From assembly GCA_041178325.1 (NCBI GenBank), contig JBEGVN010000085.1, positions 1 through 27,872 of the forward strand: DNA of 27,872 bases, in the 5' to 3' direction. Below the pieces are notes generated by a model. It was not told the DNA's origin, made no database searches, and saw only the letters and a list, made by a program, of their open reading frames with translations. Position 1 is the first letter of the stretch; the number at the start of each line of letters is the position of its first letter. The position numbers and the translations under genes were made by a program. The stretch comes from UBA6136 sp041178325 (lineage in GTDB: Bacteria > Pseudomonadota > Gammaproteobacteria > Methylococcales > Methylococcaceae). This document shows positions 7,096-15,116 of this stretch, piece by piece.

Positions 7096-7938
7096 ATGAA
7101 AATGAGTCCGGATCAATTCCGAAACTGGGAAACGAAAAGGATTACTCTCCTTGGGATGTCGGGTGTTGGCAAAACCACCCTCGCCAACAAGCTTCCAAGG
7201 CAGAGTTGGTTTCATTACTCCGGGGACTATCGCATCGGAACACGCTATCTGGATGAGCCGATCTCGGACAACATGAAGCTCCAGGCTATGGAGGTTCCTT
7301 TTCTTCGGGAACTCCTCCAGACCGACTCCATCTATATTCGTAGCAATATAACGATTGATAACCTGGCTCCCGTTTCGAGTTTCCTCGGAAAGATTGGTGA
7401 CCCACGTCTTGGTGGTCTGAGCATTGAAGAGTTCAAGCGCAGACAAGATTTGCATCGCCATGCCGAAATCAACGCGATGCGCGACGTGCCGGAGTTTATT
7501 CGCAAGGTGGAGTCAATTTACGGGTATCGGCACTTCCTGAACGATGCAGGGGGGAGTGTCTGTGAATTGGATGATGCCGAGACGATCAAGATTCTGGCAG
7601 AACATACTTTGATTCTTTATCTCAGAACCAGTCCGGAATTGGATCAGATTCTGATTGATCGAGCGCGGGCTCACCCGAAGCCTCTCTATTACCGCGAGGC
7701 ATTTCTTGATGAGCATCTCCCGCTTTTTATGCAAGAAGAGGGCGTTAGCGCCATATCAGAGGTGAATCCAGATCGTTTTGCGAGTTGGGTATTTCCAAAG
7801 TTGTTCCGCTCCCGCTTGCCGCGTTACGAGGCTATTGCTTCGGAATATGGCTATACGCTGGATTTTGAGGACCTTCAGGGGGTCCAGTCCGAATCTGACT
7901 TCACCGAGTTGGTGTGTCGCGCCATCGGTTCAAATTGA
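7096..7938 (+). CDS. P-loop ATPase of unknown function, partner of metA
   Basis: A 280-residue protein with a clear Walker A GMSGVGKT (20-27) directly after a hydrophobic strand (RITLLG), giving an adenylate- or shikimate-kinase-like beginning. A second strand ending in D is LNDAGGSVCELDD; HTLILYLRTSPE looks like the strand and lid region of small-molecule kinases. I do not recognise a substrate motif. The start is ATG 7096, nine bases after GGAG; an in-frame TTG at 7081 is possible but worse placed. It lies 16 bases before the metA-like gene. From memory, similar ATPases are found next to metA-like genes in other proteobacteria, suggesting a linked but unproven role. Confidence 0.75.
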   Translation: MKMSPDQFRNWETKRITLLGMSGVGKTTLANKLPRQSWFHYSGDYRIGTRYLDEPISDNMKLQAMEVPFLRELLQTDSIYIRSNITIDNLAPVSSFLGKIGDPRLGGLSIEEFKRRQDLHRHAEINAMRDVPEFIRKVESIYGYRHFLNDAGGSVCELDDAETIKILAEHTLILYLRTSPELDQILIDRARAHPKPLYYREAFLDEHLPLFMQEEGVSAISEVNPDRFASWVFPKLFRSRLPRYEAIASEYGYTLDFEDLQGVQSESDFTELVCRAIGSN

Positions 7939-7954
7939 GCGAGATTTTCAAGTC

Positions 7955-9058
7955 ATGTCTCTCGTAGCCCACAACGATCTTCCCACTTATGAGCGTCTTC
8001 GCGATGAGGGGCAGGAAGTTCTGAGTGTTGAGCGTGCGTCACGTCAGGACATTCGGGAGATGCATATCGGTCTTTTGAACATGATGCCGGATGCAGCACT
8101 TGAGGCGACCGAGCGTCAGTTCTTCAGATTGGTGGGAGCGGCAAACCCCATCGTCCAGTTTCATATGCACCCCTTTACGATTGATGGCATTGAGCGTGGT
8201 ATAGATGCCAGGGCACACATAAAGCGCTACTACGAGTCCTTTGACACCATTCGTGAGATGGGTCTCGATGGGCTGATCATCAGCGGGGCTAACGTCACGC
8301 ATCCCCATTTGCAGTTAGAGCCTTTCTGGGAGCCATTGACTCAGGTGTTTGAGTGGGCCAGAGATCATGTCTCCTCCACGCTTTGCTCATGCCTTGCAAC
8401 CCACGCACTGATTCAATACGCCTACGGTATCGAGCGTTCTCCTCTGGGGTTCAAGCGCTGGGGCGTGTATCCCCACCGTGTGGTTGATGATCGTCACCCA
8501 CTGGTTTCCAATATCAATACCCGATTTGATGTGCCGCATTCGCGATTCAATGCGATCTTTCGGGAAGATATGGAAAAGGTAGGGCTTAAGGTTCTGGTTG
8601 ATAGTTCGACAGCCGGAACGCATTTGGCCGTCAGCGAGGACCTTATTCGGGTGGTGTTCTTTCAGGGGCACCCCGAATACGACACGGTGAGCCTTCTCAA
8701 GGAGTTTAAGCGGGAGGTGAATCGTTTCTTTGACGGCGAGAGAAGCGACTACCCGCCCTTGCCCGATCATTATTTTTCAGCAGAAGCCATTGATCGTCTC
8801 CAAGACTATCGTGAGGAGGTCTTTGCGGCGAAGAACGAAGGTGCCCCCTTGCCAATTCTTGAGGAGTCAGCGATTGTCCCCTTCATCGACAATACTTGGC
8901 GGGATACAGCAAAAGCTGTTTTCAACAACTGGCTTGGTCTGATCTATAGCCTGACTAATCAGGATCGCTTGAAGCCCTTCATGAATCATGTTGATCCCAG
9001 CGATCCTTTGGGAATCGTTGCAAGGCTCCGAAGTTCATCAGGAATTCAACGGTCGTAA
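7955..9058 (+). CDS. metA: Homoserine O-acyltransferase, MetA (HTS) family
   Basis: Activates homoserine by O-acylation, the first dedicated step of methionine synthesis. The 367-residue protein shows the MetA opening MHIGLLNMMPDAALEATERQF, the nucleophile Cys146 in STLCSCLATHAL, and the catalytic pair His239/Glu241 in FFQGHPEYD. It is about 55 residues longer than E. coli MetA, with a C-terminal extension (about 310-367). By hand alignment the position that separates succinyl- (Gly) from acetyl- (Glu) transferases is Thr115 in GANVTHPH, so the acyl donor cannot be assigned. ATG 7955 is chosen because it gives the family N-terminus, although its ribosome-binding site is weak; coupling to the ATPase gene 16 bases upstream is likely. 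Confidence 0.88.
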   Translation: MSLVAHNDLPTYERLRDEGQEVLSVERASRQDIREMHIGLLNMMPDAALEATERQFFRLVGAANPIVQFHMHPFTIDGIERGIDARAHIKRYYESFDTIREMGLDGLIISGANVTHPHLQLEPFWEPLTQVFEWARDHVSSTLCSCLATHALIQYAYGIERSPLGFKRWGVYPHRVVDDRHPLVSNINTRFDVPHSRFNAIFREDMEKVGLKVLVDSSTAGTHLAVSEDLIRVVFFQGHPEYDTVSLLKEFKREVNRFFDGERSDYPPLPDHYFSAEAIDRLQDYREEVFAAKNEGAPLPILEESAIVPFIDNTWRDTAKAVFNNWLGLIYSLTNQDRLKPFMNHVDPSDPLGIVARLRSSSGIQRS

Positions 9059-9084
9059 TGGATTGTTTACTCGCCCGTTTGACA

Positions 9085-9113
9085 TGGACAGGAGCGGCCA
9101 ATTTCCTTAGAAT
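9085..9113 (+). promoter_or_regulatory. Predicted sigma-70 promoter for carAB
   Basis: TGGACA (9085-9090) and TAGAAT (9108-9113) each match consensus at five of six positions and are separated by exactly 17 bases. A perfect TTGACA lies just upstream at 9079-9084 but is 23 bases from the -10. Transcription would begin near 9120, giving carA a leader of about 160 bases. Confidence 0.55.
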
Positions 9114-9218
9114 CCGGGGGATAGCACGTCTGGGAACTTGTCTTCAGTCCTGAGCTTTCAGGCACGAAGGCTCGATGGGTTGCGGCCCGTGGGGTACCCG
9201 GTGCCAGGAGCAGATTTG

Positions 9219-9272
9219 ATGAACGGGAAGTGGCTGACAGTTTCTTCCCGTTTTGTATGTTTAGGAAGGTGA
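9219..9272 (+). CDS. Putative carA leader peptide, 17 codons
   Basis: ATG at 9219, eight bases after a good ribosome-binding site AGGAG (9206-9210), opens MNGKWLTVSSRFVCLGR and stops at TGA 9270-9272, six bases before the carA TTG start and just past the carA ribosome-binding site. It overlaps a terminator-like hairpin, so its translation would disrupt that hairpin. This is the arrangement of a translated attenuator or a translational-coupling ORF. A short ORF this size can occur by chance; the good SD and precise placement are the reasons to list it. Confidence 0.35.
   Translation: MNGKWLTVSSRFVCLGR
9222..9255 (+). terminator. Terminator-like hairpin in the carA leader
   Basis: A perfect 9-bp stem, AACGGGAAG (9222-9230) with CTTCCCGTT (9244-9252), with a 13-base loop, followed by TTG; the right arm and following bases make a run of four T. 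It lies about 25 bases before carA and about 165 bases after the metA-like gene. The right arm (CTTCC) could alternatively pair with GGAAG in the carA ribosome-binding site at 9264-9268. It may be an attenuator or simply the terminator of the upstream operon. Confidence 0.45.
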
Positions 9273-9278
9273 AATCCA

Positions 9279-10412
9279 TTGAATACCGAAGCTCTGCTTG
9301 TCCTTGAGGACGGAACCCTTTTTCGGGGAGTCTCGATTGGCGCCGAGGGTATCTCGGTAGGGGAGGTGGTTTTCAATACGTCGATTTCGGGGTACCAGGA
9401 GATCCTTACGGATCCCTCGTATGCGCGACAGATCGTGACACTAACCTACCCGCATATCGGCAATGTTGGCGTGAATGACGAAGACATGGAGTCTAGAGGC
9501 CTCTTCGCCAGTGGGCTCATCGTCAAGGATGTGCCTTTTCGTGCCAGCAATTTTCGCGCTCAGAAAGATCTTGGTAGCTACCTGCGCGAAAACGGGACGA
9601 TCGGTATCGCAGGAATCGATACCCGTAAGTTGACGCGTATTCTCCGGGATAAAGGCGCGCAGCGCGGTTGCCTGATGGCTGGGCCGGATCTGGATGTCGA
9701 CAAGGCGTTGGCCGCGGCCCAGGCGTTTCCGGGCCTCCAAGGCATGGACCTTGCCCGCGAGGTGACGACGGCGGAACCCTATCCTTGGGATGAAGGCTCC
9801 TGGGCGCTCGGAGAGGGGCACATGAAGGGCCCAAAGCCAAAATTTCATGTGGTGGCGTACGATTTTGGTGTCAAGCACAACATCCTTCGGCTCCTCGCTG
9901 ACCGGGGTTGCCGTTTGACCGTCGTACCGGCGCAAACCTCGGCCAAGGACGTTTTGGCACTCAACCCGGACGGAATTTTTCTGTCCAATGGCCCGGGCGA
10001 TCCCGAGCCTTGCACTTATGCCATTGAAGCGATCAAGACCTTTCTCGAAAGAGCGGTTCCTGTTTTCGGAATCTGTCTAGGGCATCAGTTGTTGGGTCTC
10101 GCTAGCGGCGCGCACACCGTCAAGATGAAGTTTGGTCATCATGGCGCCAACCATCCGGTACAGGATCTGGCGACCGGTCGAGTACTGATCACCAGTCAGA
10201 ACCATGGCTTTGCCGTCGACGAAGCAACCCTTCCCCATAACGTTAAGGCGACCCATCGCTCACTTTTCGATGGCAGTCTGCAGGGTATTGAGTTGATCGA
10301 TCGCCCTGCGTTCAGTTTCCAAGGCCATCCCGAGGCCAGCCCGGGTCCTCACGATGTCATGCCGCTGTTCGATAAGTTCATCGAGCAGATGTCTCAACGT
10401 CCCACTCGCTAG
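9279..10412 (+). CDS. carA: Carbamoyl-phosphate synthase small chain
   Basis: Glutaminase subunit of carbamoyl-phosphate synthetase, feeding pyrimidine and arginine synthesis. The 377-residue protein has the N-terminal CPSase domain (LEDGTLFRGVSIG, TYPHIGNVGVN) and a C-terminal class I glutamine amidotransferase domain with nucleophile Cys266 in GICLGHQ and the His350/Glu352 pair in FQGHPEA. The SNGPGDPEPC loop is also standard. The start is TTG at 9279, nine bases after AGGAAGG; no better start exists nearby. carB follows after nine bases. dapB, often upstream in related bacteria, is absent here. Confidence 0.97.
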   Translation: MNTEALLVLEDGTLFRGVSIGAEGISVGEVVFNTSISGYQEILTDPSYARQIVTLTYPHIGNVGVNDEDMESRGLFASGLIVKDVPFRASNFRAQKDLGSYLRENGTIGIAGIDTRKLTRILRDKGAQRGCLMAGPDLDVDKALAAAQAFPGLQGMDLAREVTTAEPYPWDEGSWALGEGHMKGPKPKFHVVAYDFGVKHNILRLLADRGCRLTVVPAQTSAKDVLALNPDGIFLSNGPGDPEPCTYAIEAIKTFLERAVPVFGICLGHQLLGLASGAHTVKMKFGHHGANHPVQDLATGRVLITSQNHGFAVDEATLPHNVKATHRSLFDGSLQGIELIDRPAFSFQGHPEASPGPHDVMPLFDKFIEQMSQRPTR

Positions 10413-10421
10413 ACGACCACG

Positions 10422-13400
10422 ATGCCCAAAAGAACCGATATTCAGTCCATCCTTCTTGTCGGTGCCGGTCCGATTGTCATTGGCCAGGCATGTGAATTCG
10501 ATTATTCGGGTGCCCAGGCCTGCAAGGCATTAAAAGAAGAGGGCTACCGGGTCATTCTGGTCAACTCTAATCCGGCGACGATCATGACCGATCCGGAGAT
10601 GGCCGATGCGACTTATATCGAGCCCATCAACTGGCAAACCGTCGCGAAAATCATCGAAAAGGAACGTCCTGATGCGCTTTTGCCGACGATGGGCGGACAG
10701 ACCGCACTGAATTGCGCGCTCGATCTTGATCGCCACGGGATTCTCGAAAAATTCGGTGTCCAGATGATTGGCGCCTCTAAGGAGGCCATCGACAAGGCAG
10801 AGGACCGAGAAAAGTTCAAGCAGGCCATGAACAAGATTGGTCTGAATTCTGCGCGTTCCAATGTTGCCCACAGCATGGAGGAGGCGCTCGCTTGTCTTGA
10901 GCAGACGGGTTATCCCTCGGTCATTCGCCCGTCCTTCACCTTGGGCGGGAGCGGCGGTGGTATTGCCTACAACCGGCAGGAGTTTGTCGAAATTTGCGAG
11001 CGTGGTCTGGAATTGTCACCTACGCATGAGCTTCTGATCGAGGAATCCGTTCTAGGCTGGAAAGAATATGAGATGGAGGTCGTTCGTGATCGGAGCGACA
11101 ACTGCATCATCATCTGCTCGATCGAAAATTTTGATCCCATGGGCGTTCATACTGGTGACTCAATTACGGTTGCACCCGCACAAACCCTGACGGATAAGGA
11201 ATACCAGTTGATGCGAAATGCCTCGATTGCGGTCCTCCGTGAAATTGGGGTGGAAACCGGTGGCTCGAACGTCCAGTTTGCGATAAATCCGGAAGATGGG
11301 CGGATGATCGTCATTGAAATGAATCCGCGCGTCAGCCGCTCTTCAGCCCTTGCGTCAAAGGCGACGGGTTTTCCGATTGCGAAGGTCGCGGCCAAGCTGG
11401 CCGTTGGGTATACGCTGGATGAGCTTCGCAACGAAATCACCGGAGGAGCTTCACCCGCATCCTTCGAGCCGACAATCGACTATGTCGTCACCAAGATTCC
11501 GCGCTTTACGTTCGAAAAGTTCCCTCAGGCAGATGATCGCCTGACGACTCAGATGAAATCTGTTGGCGAGGCCATGGCGATCGGTCGAACATTCCAGGAG
11601 TCTCTGCAAAAGGCCCTTCGCAGTCTGGAAATTGGTGTTGATGGACTGACTGAATTTCTTGATCTGGCAGCCGAAGATGCGGCTGATCGTTTGGCTCGTG
11701 AACTGCGCCACCCCGGTGGAAATCGGATTTTCTATGTTGCCGATGCATTCCGCATGGGCTGGTCATTGGATCAGGTGCATGAGCACTCTCGTATTGATCC
11801 TTGGTTCTTGGCGCAGATTGAAGATCTGATGTGCGAAGAAAAGGCCCTGCGTGGACGCGTACTGGGCAGTCTCAAGGCCGAAGATATTCTTCAGCTCAAG
11901 CGTAAGGGGTTCTCTGATTCAAGGCTGGCAAAATTGCTCGGTAGCCAAGAGTATCAAGTCAGGGCGGCCCGTCATAAGTTTGACATTCACCCGGTATACA
12001 AGCGAATTGACTCCTGCGCGGCCGAATTTGCGACGTCAACGGCGTATCTCTACTCTACTTATGAGGACGAGTGCGAAGCAGCACCCACGAATCGCAAGAA
12101 GGTGATCGTTCTAGGCGGAGGCCCTAATCGAATAGGGCAGGGCATCGAATTCGATTATTGCTGTGTACATGCGGCAATGGCACTTCGAGAGGATGGTTAC
12201 GAAACCATCATGATCAATTGCAATCCCGAGACGGTATCAACCGATTTTGATACCTCTGACCGGCTGTATTTCGAGCCGTTGACCCTTGAGGATGTGCTCG
12301 AAATTATTCATCTTGAGCAGCCTTGGGGTGTCATCGTTCAATATGGCGGTCAAACGCCGCTGAAATTGGCCCGCGCCCTTGAGGCGGCGAATGCCCCGAT
12401 TATCGGGACCTCTCCCGATTCGATCGATTTGGCGGAAGATCGCGAAAGATTCCAGAAGCTTGTGGATACGCTGGGACTGCGTCAGCCGCCGAATCGCACA
12501 GCCCGCTCTTTGGAGGAGGCGATCGTCTCTGCGAACGAGATTGGTTATCCCTTGGTGGTTCGTCCGTCCTATGTTTTGGGTGGTCGGGCCATGGAGATCG
12601 TCTTCAATGATGATGATCTTAAAAGGTATATGCGTGAGGCGGTCAGTGTTTCCAATGAGTCCCCGGTCCTTTTGGATCGGTTCCTCGATGACGCCATCGA
12701 GATGGATGTGGACGCGATCTGTGATGGTGAGGAGGTTCTCATTGGTGGTCTCATGCAGCATATCGAGCAGGCAGGCGTCCACTCGGGTGACTCTGCATGC
12801 TCTATTCCGCCCTACGATTTGAGTCAGGCGCTTCAGGACAGCATTCGTGATCAGGTCAGACTGCTCGCAAAGTCGCTGGGCGTTGTTGGGTTGATGAATA
12901 CCCAGTTCGCGATCAAGGGCTCGGACATCTATATTCTGGAGGTGAATCCCCGCGCCTCACGAACAGCCCCCTTCGTTTCCAAGGCCACGGGATACCCGCT
13001 CGCCAAAATTGCTGCGCGTTGCATGGTGGGTCAAAGCCTGGCCTCCCAGGGGGTCACGCGTGAGAGGATTCCGGACTACTATTCGGTCAAGGAAGCGGTA
13101 TTCCCCTTCATCAAGTTCCCAGGCGTCGATCCCCTTCTGGGTCCCGAAATGAAATCAACGGGAGAAGTCATGGGGGTTGGCAAGACCTTTAGCGAGGCCT
13201 ATGCAAAGGCGCAGAGTGCGGCTAGCATTAAATTGCCCCAGAGTGGTAAGGTCTTCATTAGTATCCGTGAGAGTGACAAGCCTCGGGTGATTTCGGTGGC
13301 GCGTGACTTCATTGCGAAGGGCTTTTCTCTGGTCGCGACCCGAGGTACAGCCAAGGCCCTTGCCGATGCCGGTGTTCCCTGTGAAATCGTCAATAAAGTT

Positions 13401-13640
13401 TATGAAGGTCGCCCGCATGTCGTTGACATGATCAAGAATGGCGAGCTTCACTTCATTATCAATACAACGGAAGGGAAGAAGGCAATTGCCGACTCCTTCA
13501 CTATCCGTCGTCAGGCGCTGCAAGATCAGGTCACCTACACCACCACGATTTCTGCGGCTCGTGCGACCTGTGCGGCTCTGGGCGAATTGGCGGCAAGTGA
13601 TGTCAATTGCCTTCAGGACCTTCATCGCACCCTGAATTGA
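10422..13640 (+). CDS. carB: Carbamoyl-phosphate synthase large chain
   Basis: Makes carbamoyl phosphate from bicarbonate, two ATP and ammonia channelled from CarA. The 1072-residue length is typical. Two homologous halves are visible: the first begins LLVGAGPIVIGQACEFDYSG (about residue 11), the second VLGGGPNRIGQGIEFDY (about 565). Each has its ATP-grasp domain with glycine-rich loops (FTLGGSGGG; YVLGGRAMEI) and metal-binding EMNPRVSRSSALASKATG or EVNPRASRTAPFVSKATG stretches. The C-terminal allosteric MGS-like domain runs from about 935. There is no clear ribosome-binding site, so translation is probably coupled to carA. Confidence 0.98.
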   Translation: MPKRTDIQSILLVGAGPIVIGQACEFDYSGAQACKALKEEGYRVILVNSNPATIMTDPEMADATYIEPINWQTVAKIIEKERPDALLPTMGGQTALNCALDLDRHGILEKFGVQMIGASKEAIDKAEDREKFKQAMNKIGLNSARSNVAHSMEEALACLEQTGYPSVIRPSFTLGGSGGGIAYNRQEFVEICERGLELSPTHELLIEESVLGWKEYEMEVVRDRSDNCIIICSIENFDPMGVHTGDSITVAPAQTLTDKEYQLMRNASIAVLREIGVETGGSNVQFAINPEDGRMIVIEMNPRVSRSSALASKATGFPIAKVAAKLAVGYTLDELRNEITGGASPASFEPTIDYVVTKIPRFTFEKFPQADDRLTTQMKSVGEAMAIGRTFQESLQKALRSLEIGVDGLTEFLDLAAEDAADRLARELRHPGGNRIFYVADAFRMGWSLDQVHEHSRIDPWFLAQIEDLMCEEKALRGRVLGSLKAEDILQLKRKGFSDSRLAKLLGSQEYQVRAARHKFDIHPVYKRIDSCAAEFATSTAYLYSTYEDECEAAPTNRKKVIVLGGGPNRIGQGIEFDYCCVHAAMALREDGYETIMINCNPETVSTDFDTSDRLYFEPLTLEDVLEIIHLEQPWGVIVQYGGQTPLKLARALEAANAPIIGTSPDSIDLAEDRERFQKLVDTLGLRQPPNRTARSLEEAIVSANEIGYPLVVRPSYVLGGRAMEIVFNDDDLKRYMREAVSVSNESPVLLDRFLDDAIEMDVDAICDGEEVLIGGLMQHIEQAGVHSGDSACSIPPYDLSQALQDSIRDQVRLLAKSLGVVGLMNTQFAIKGSDIYILEVNPRASRTAPFVSKATGYPLAKIAARCMVGQSLASQGVTRERIPDYYSVKEAVFPFIKFPGVDPLLGPEMKSTGEVMGVGKTFSEAYAKAQSAASIKLPQSGKVFISIRESDKPRVISVARDFIAKGFSLVATRGTAKALADAGVPCEIVNKVYEGRPHVVDMIKNGELHFIINTTEGKKAIADSFTIRRQALQDQVTYTTTISAARATCAALGELAASDVNCLQDLHRTLN

Positions 13641-13665
13641 ACGATCCGGCGAGAGATCTCCATCA

Positions 13666-14142
13666 ATGCAAAAAGTACCTCTGACCCTGCGCGGTGCCGA
13701 GAAGCTCCGCGGTGAACTTACCCACCTCAAGACGGTGATGCGACCCAAGATTACCGAAGCAATTGCTGAGGCAAGAGCGCACGGGGATCTTAAGGAGAAC
13801 GCGGAGTATCATGCCGCACGCGAGCAACAAAGTTTCACTGAGGGCCGCATCAAGGAAATTGAGAGCAAGCTGGCCAATTGCCAGATCATCGATGTGACTC
13901 AGGTCAATGCCCAGGGCAAGGTGGTTTTTGGTGCAACCGTCGAACTTGAGGATGCCGATACCGGGGATCAGGTCACCTATCAGATCGTGGGCGAAGATGA
14001 GGCAGATATCAAACAGGGGATGATTTCCGTAACCTCGCCAATCGCACGGGCGCTGATTGGAAAGCGGGAAGGCGATCTGGCGGTCGTTCAGGCTCCCGGT
14101 GGAGTTCGGGAATTTGATATCTGCGCCGTCAAGTACATCTAA
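13666..14142 (+). CDS. greA: Transcription elongation factor GreA
   Basis: Rescues backtracked RNA polymerase by stimulating transcript cleavage. The 158-residue length is exact for GreA. The N-terminal coiled coil reaches the tip with the acidic catalytic residues in HGDLKENAEYHAA (about 40-52), and the C-terminal globular domain ends ISVTSPIARALIGKREGDLAVV. It starts 25 bases after carB, probably in the same transcript. It is convergent with yhbY; the 24 bases between them contain no convincing terminator. Confidence 0.97.
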   Translation: MQKVPLTLRGAEKLRGELTHLKTVMRPKITEAIAEARAHGDLKENAEYHAAREQQSFTEGRIKEIESKLANCQIIDVTQVNAQGKVVFGATVELEDADTGDQVTYQIVGEDEADIKQGMISVTSPIARALIGKREGDLAVVQAPGGVREFDICAVKYI

Positions 14143-14166
14143 GTATTCGAAGGCGCAGCCCGGGGC

Positions 14167-14433
14167 CTAGCGCTTGGGCTTCCGATAGATAGTGACAATG
14201 TGGCCAATGGCCTGTATCAGATCGGCACCAGTCGTCTTGCACAGCGTTTCGGTCATGGCTTTTCGTTCATCACGGTCACCTGCATTCAGTCTGACCTTGA
14301 TCAGTTCATGGTGATCCAGCGCCAATTCGATCTCCTGAAGGACAGCAGGGCTGAGACCGTGCTGGCCAGTCAGTACAACGGGTTTCAGGGTATGGGCTTT
14401 AGCCCTCAGAAACTTCTTCAATTCCGGTTTCAA
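14167..14433 (-). CDS. yhbY: YhbY family RNA-binding protein
   Basis: Single CRS1-YhbY (CRM) domain protein of 88 residues, associated with assembly of the large ribosomal subunit. The family features are LRAKAHTLKPVVLTGQHGLSPAVLQEIELALDHHELIKVR in parts, with the GQHGL loop standing where the GxxG-like motif lies. The start codon is TTG at 14431-14433 with AGGA seven bases upstream. It is divergent from rlmE, as is common in gammaproteobacteria. Confidence 0.93.
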   Translation of the reverse strand: MKPELKKFLRAKAHTLKPVVLTGQHGLSPAVLQEIELALDHHELIKVRLNAGDRDERKAMTETLCKTTGADLIQAIGHIVTIYRKPKR

Positions 14434-14471
14434 CTGGTTTTCCTGTCAGCAATTGGGTGAGTTTGACGCAG

Positions 14472-15095
14472 ATGGCGCGAAGTCGTAGCAGTGGCCGTTG
14501 GCTCTCGGAGCATTTTTCGGACGAATACGTCAAGCAGGCGCAGGCCCTCGGCTACCGTTCCCGTGCTGTATTCAAGCTGAAGGAATTGGACGAAAAAGAC
14601 AGACTCCTGAAACCAGGGATGGTCGTGGTCGATCTCGGAGCCGCTCCGGGCGGGTGGTCCCAATACGCAGCAGAGTGCATTGGCAAACGGGGCGCCATCA
14701 TAGCACTGGACCTCCTGCCTGTGGAGCCTTTGCCTGGTGTGACCTTCTTTCAGGGGGATTTTCGGGAGGATGAGGTTCTTAAAACCTTAATGGAGCATCT
14801 CGCGGGTAGGGAGGTGGATTTGGTGATGTCTGACATGGCGCCCAACATGAGTGGCAACCGCGTGGTAGATCAGGCGCGGGGCATGCATCTCGCCGAGCTG
14901 GCGTTGGACACGGCCAAAGACATCCTGAGGCCCGGCGGGACCTTCGTGACCAAGCTGTTTCAGGGGCCGGACGTGGATGCCTATGTGGCTTCGGCTCGCG
15001 GCCTCTTCAGCAAGGTTTCGATGCGGAAACCCAAGGCTTCTCGAGACCGAAGCCCCGAGGTTTATCTGGTTGGCTCGGGACGAAAGCCGTTCTAG
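14472..15095 (+). CDS. rlmE: 23S rRNA 2'-O-ribose U2552 methyltransferase RlmE (FtsJ/RrmJ)
   Basis: SAM-dependent enzyme that methylates the A-loop of 23S rRNA late in large-subunit assembly. The 207-residue protein has SAM motif GAAPGGW (56-62) and the K-D-K-E tetrad: Lys35 (FKL), Asp121 (SDMAPN), Lys161 (TKLFQG), Glu196 (SPEVYLV). I chose ATG 14472, which gives the family's short basic N-terminus with GGTGAG ten bases upstream; GTG at 14457 would add five residues. ftsH, the usual downstream neighbour, is absent: the next gene is convergent perM. Confidence 0.95.
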   Translation: MARSRSSGRWLSEHFSDEYVKQAQALGYRSRAVFKLKELDEKDRLLKPGMVVVDLGAAPGGWSQYAAECIGKRGAIIALDLLPVEPLPGVTFFQGDFREDEVLKTLMEHLAGREVDLVMSDMAPNMSGNRVVDQARGMHLAELALDTAKDILRPGGTFVTKLFQGPDVDAYVASARGLFSKVSMRKPKASRDRSPEVYLVGSGRKPF

Positions 15096-15116
15096 CGACT
15101 TCGTTTTCGGCGGGTG

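Noticed and set aside
9079..9084. Perfect TTGACA as the -35 of carA.
   Set aside because: The spacing to TAGAAT is 23 bases; TGGACA at 9085 gives the correct 17.
9175..9219. A 14-codon ORF (ATG 9175) ahead of the carA leader ORF, with stop and next start overlapping as TGATG.
   Set aside because: Its ribosome-binding site is weak (GAAGG only four bases away) and it is short enough to be chance; kept only as a note.
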